Assembly: GCA_024695545.1 (NCBI GenBank)
Contig: JAILHZ010000144.1
Span: 1 to 6,080 of the forward strand
Source of the DNA: Clostridiales bacterium
GTDB lineage: Bacteria > Bacillota_A > Clostridia > Saccharofermentanales > Saccharofermentanaceae
Reading direction: 5' to 3'
DNA length: 6,080 nucleotides
A program made the translations under genes and the position numbers. The notes below the pieces were generated by a model. The model did no database searches. It was not told the DNA's origin and saw only the letters and a list, made by a program, of their open reading frames with translations. Shown piece after piece: positions 5,629-6,080 of this stretch. Position 1 is the stretch's first letter. Each line of letters starts with the position of its first letter.

Positions 5629-6080
5629 ATGACTAAGATTCATTTCAGCGATACGTATATTACTGTCATGCCATCTTATGAGCAGACGAAGGAGCATAGC
5701 CACAGTATGCTTCATGTTTTTTTCGGGAAAGACACGCTGAAACTTGATGATACCTATGGCAGAATGATCATTCTTGAACAGAATGTCATTCATAAGCGTC
5801 CGGAAGGAGAGATATTCTTCTTCCTTTTTGTAGACCCGACCTCACGTCTGGCAGAGATCCTTCGAAAGAATTATTTGAAAGGCGATAAGGTATTTGCAAC
5901 GATGAATATGTCTTTGTTGATCGAATCAGCCTGTAAGGCAGGAGAAGAATGCTCCATGGAGAGAATTGAGAACTGTCTTACTGATCTCTTCGGTGAGGTG
6001 TTGCACACCAAAAGAGACGGAATCGATCCGCGTGTTCTTCCCATCCTTGAGAAGGCGGACAGATTTGAGTATCTGGATAA
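5629..6080 (+). CDS. AraC-family transcriptional regulator, N-terminal part (3'-truncated)
   Basis: The frame opens at ATG 5629 with GAGAGG at 5617-5622 (6-base spacing) and stays open to the window end, giving 150 residues with no stop. The N-terminus looks like an AraC-type cupin sensor domain: HSH at 23-25, His29, a short beta-rich stretch, ILEQNVIHKRP with His55 (48-58), and IFFFLFVDP (62-70). A helical linker follows, and DPRVLPILEKADR (133-145) resembles the start of the first helix of the AraC DNA-binding domain, which would lie beyond the window. Full-length members are about 260-300 residues. The His residues could bind a metal or simply be the cupin fold's conserved positions. Its location just after the metal-handling operon, with its own promoter, suggests a local regulator, but it might instead control genes further downstream. 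The family call is moderate because the helix-turn-helix is not visible. Confidence 0.6.
   Translation, partial: MTKIHFSDTYITVMPSYEQTKEHSHSMLHVFFGKDTLKLDDTYGRMIILEQNVIHKRPEGEIFFFLFVDPTSRLAEILRKNYLKGDKVFATMNMSLLIESACKAGEECSMERIENCLTDLFGEVLHTKRDGIDPRVLPILEKADRFEYLD

Overview
The window reads as a compact, all-plus-strand block from a low-to-mid GC Firmicute, most likely a gut-type Clostridia/Lachnospiraceae. The basis is strong purine-rich ribosome binding sites (AGGAGGTG, AAAGGA, GAGAGG), a TTG start, mostly tiny gene gaps (the longest, 90 bp, precedes the regulator) and the style of the proteins. That taxonomic call is inference; there is no rRNA or other marker here. No RNA gene, CRISPR array, insertion sequence or attachment site is visible.

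Bases 2-2853 encode a class-III metal-chelate importer of the iron-siderophore/cobalamin/heme type. It consists of a binding protein (5' end outside the window), a FecCD-type permease that overlaps the next gene by ATGA, and its ATPase. Bases 2856-5537 continue without an obvious promoter and hold three less ordinary genes. The first (2856-3809) is an AfuA/ThiB-like solute-binding-protein fold with no export signal. The second (3832-4515) is a small P-loop GTPase that aligns motif by motif with the urease nickel chaperone UreG but is much richer in cysteine, and no urease gene is present. The third (4551-5537) is a stand-alone ABC ATPase with an extra N-terminal domain and no permease partner. 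After a 90-bp gap carrying an extended -10 promoter and a small leader hairpin, an AraC-type regulator begins at 5629 and runs off the end.

My reading is that the six genes form one pathway: import of a metal or metal complex, binding in the cytosol, GTP-dependent hand-over, and an ATP-driven assembly or remodelling step for a metal cofactor, with the AraC protein as a possible local regulator. The transporter part is well supported. The intracellular metal-handling part is an inference from the UreG-like motifs, the missing signal peptide and the gene order. Neither the metal nor the target enzyme can be told from this window.

Inverted repeats sit in the last codons of three consecutive genes (permease, ATPase, cytosolic binding protein). 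GATC occurs roughly four times more often than expected across the window.
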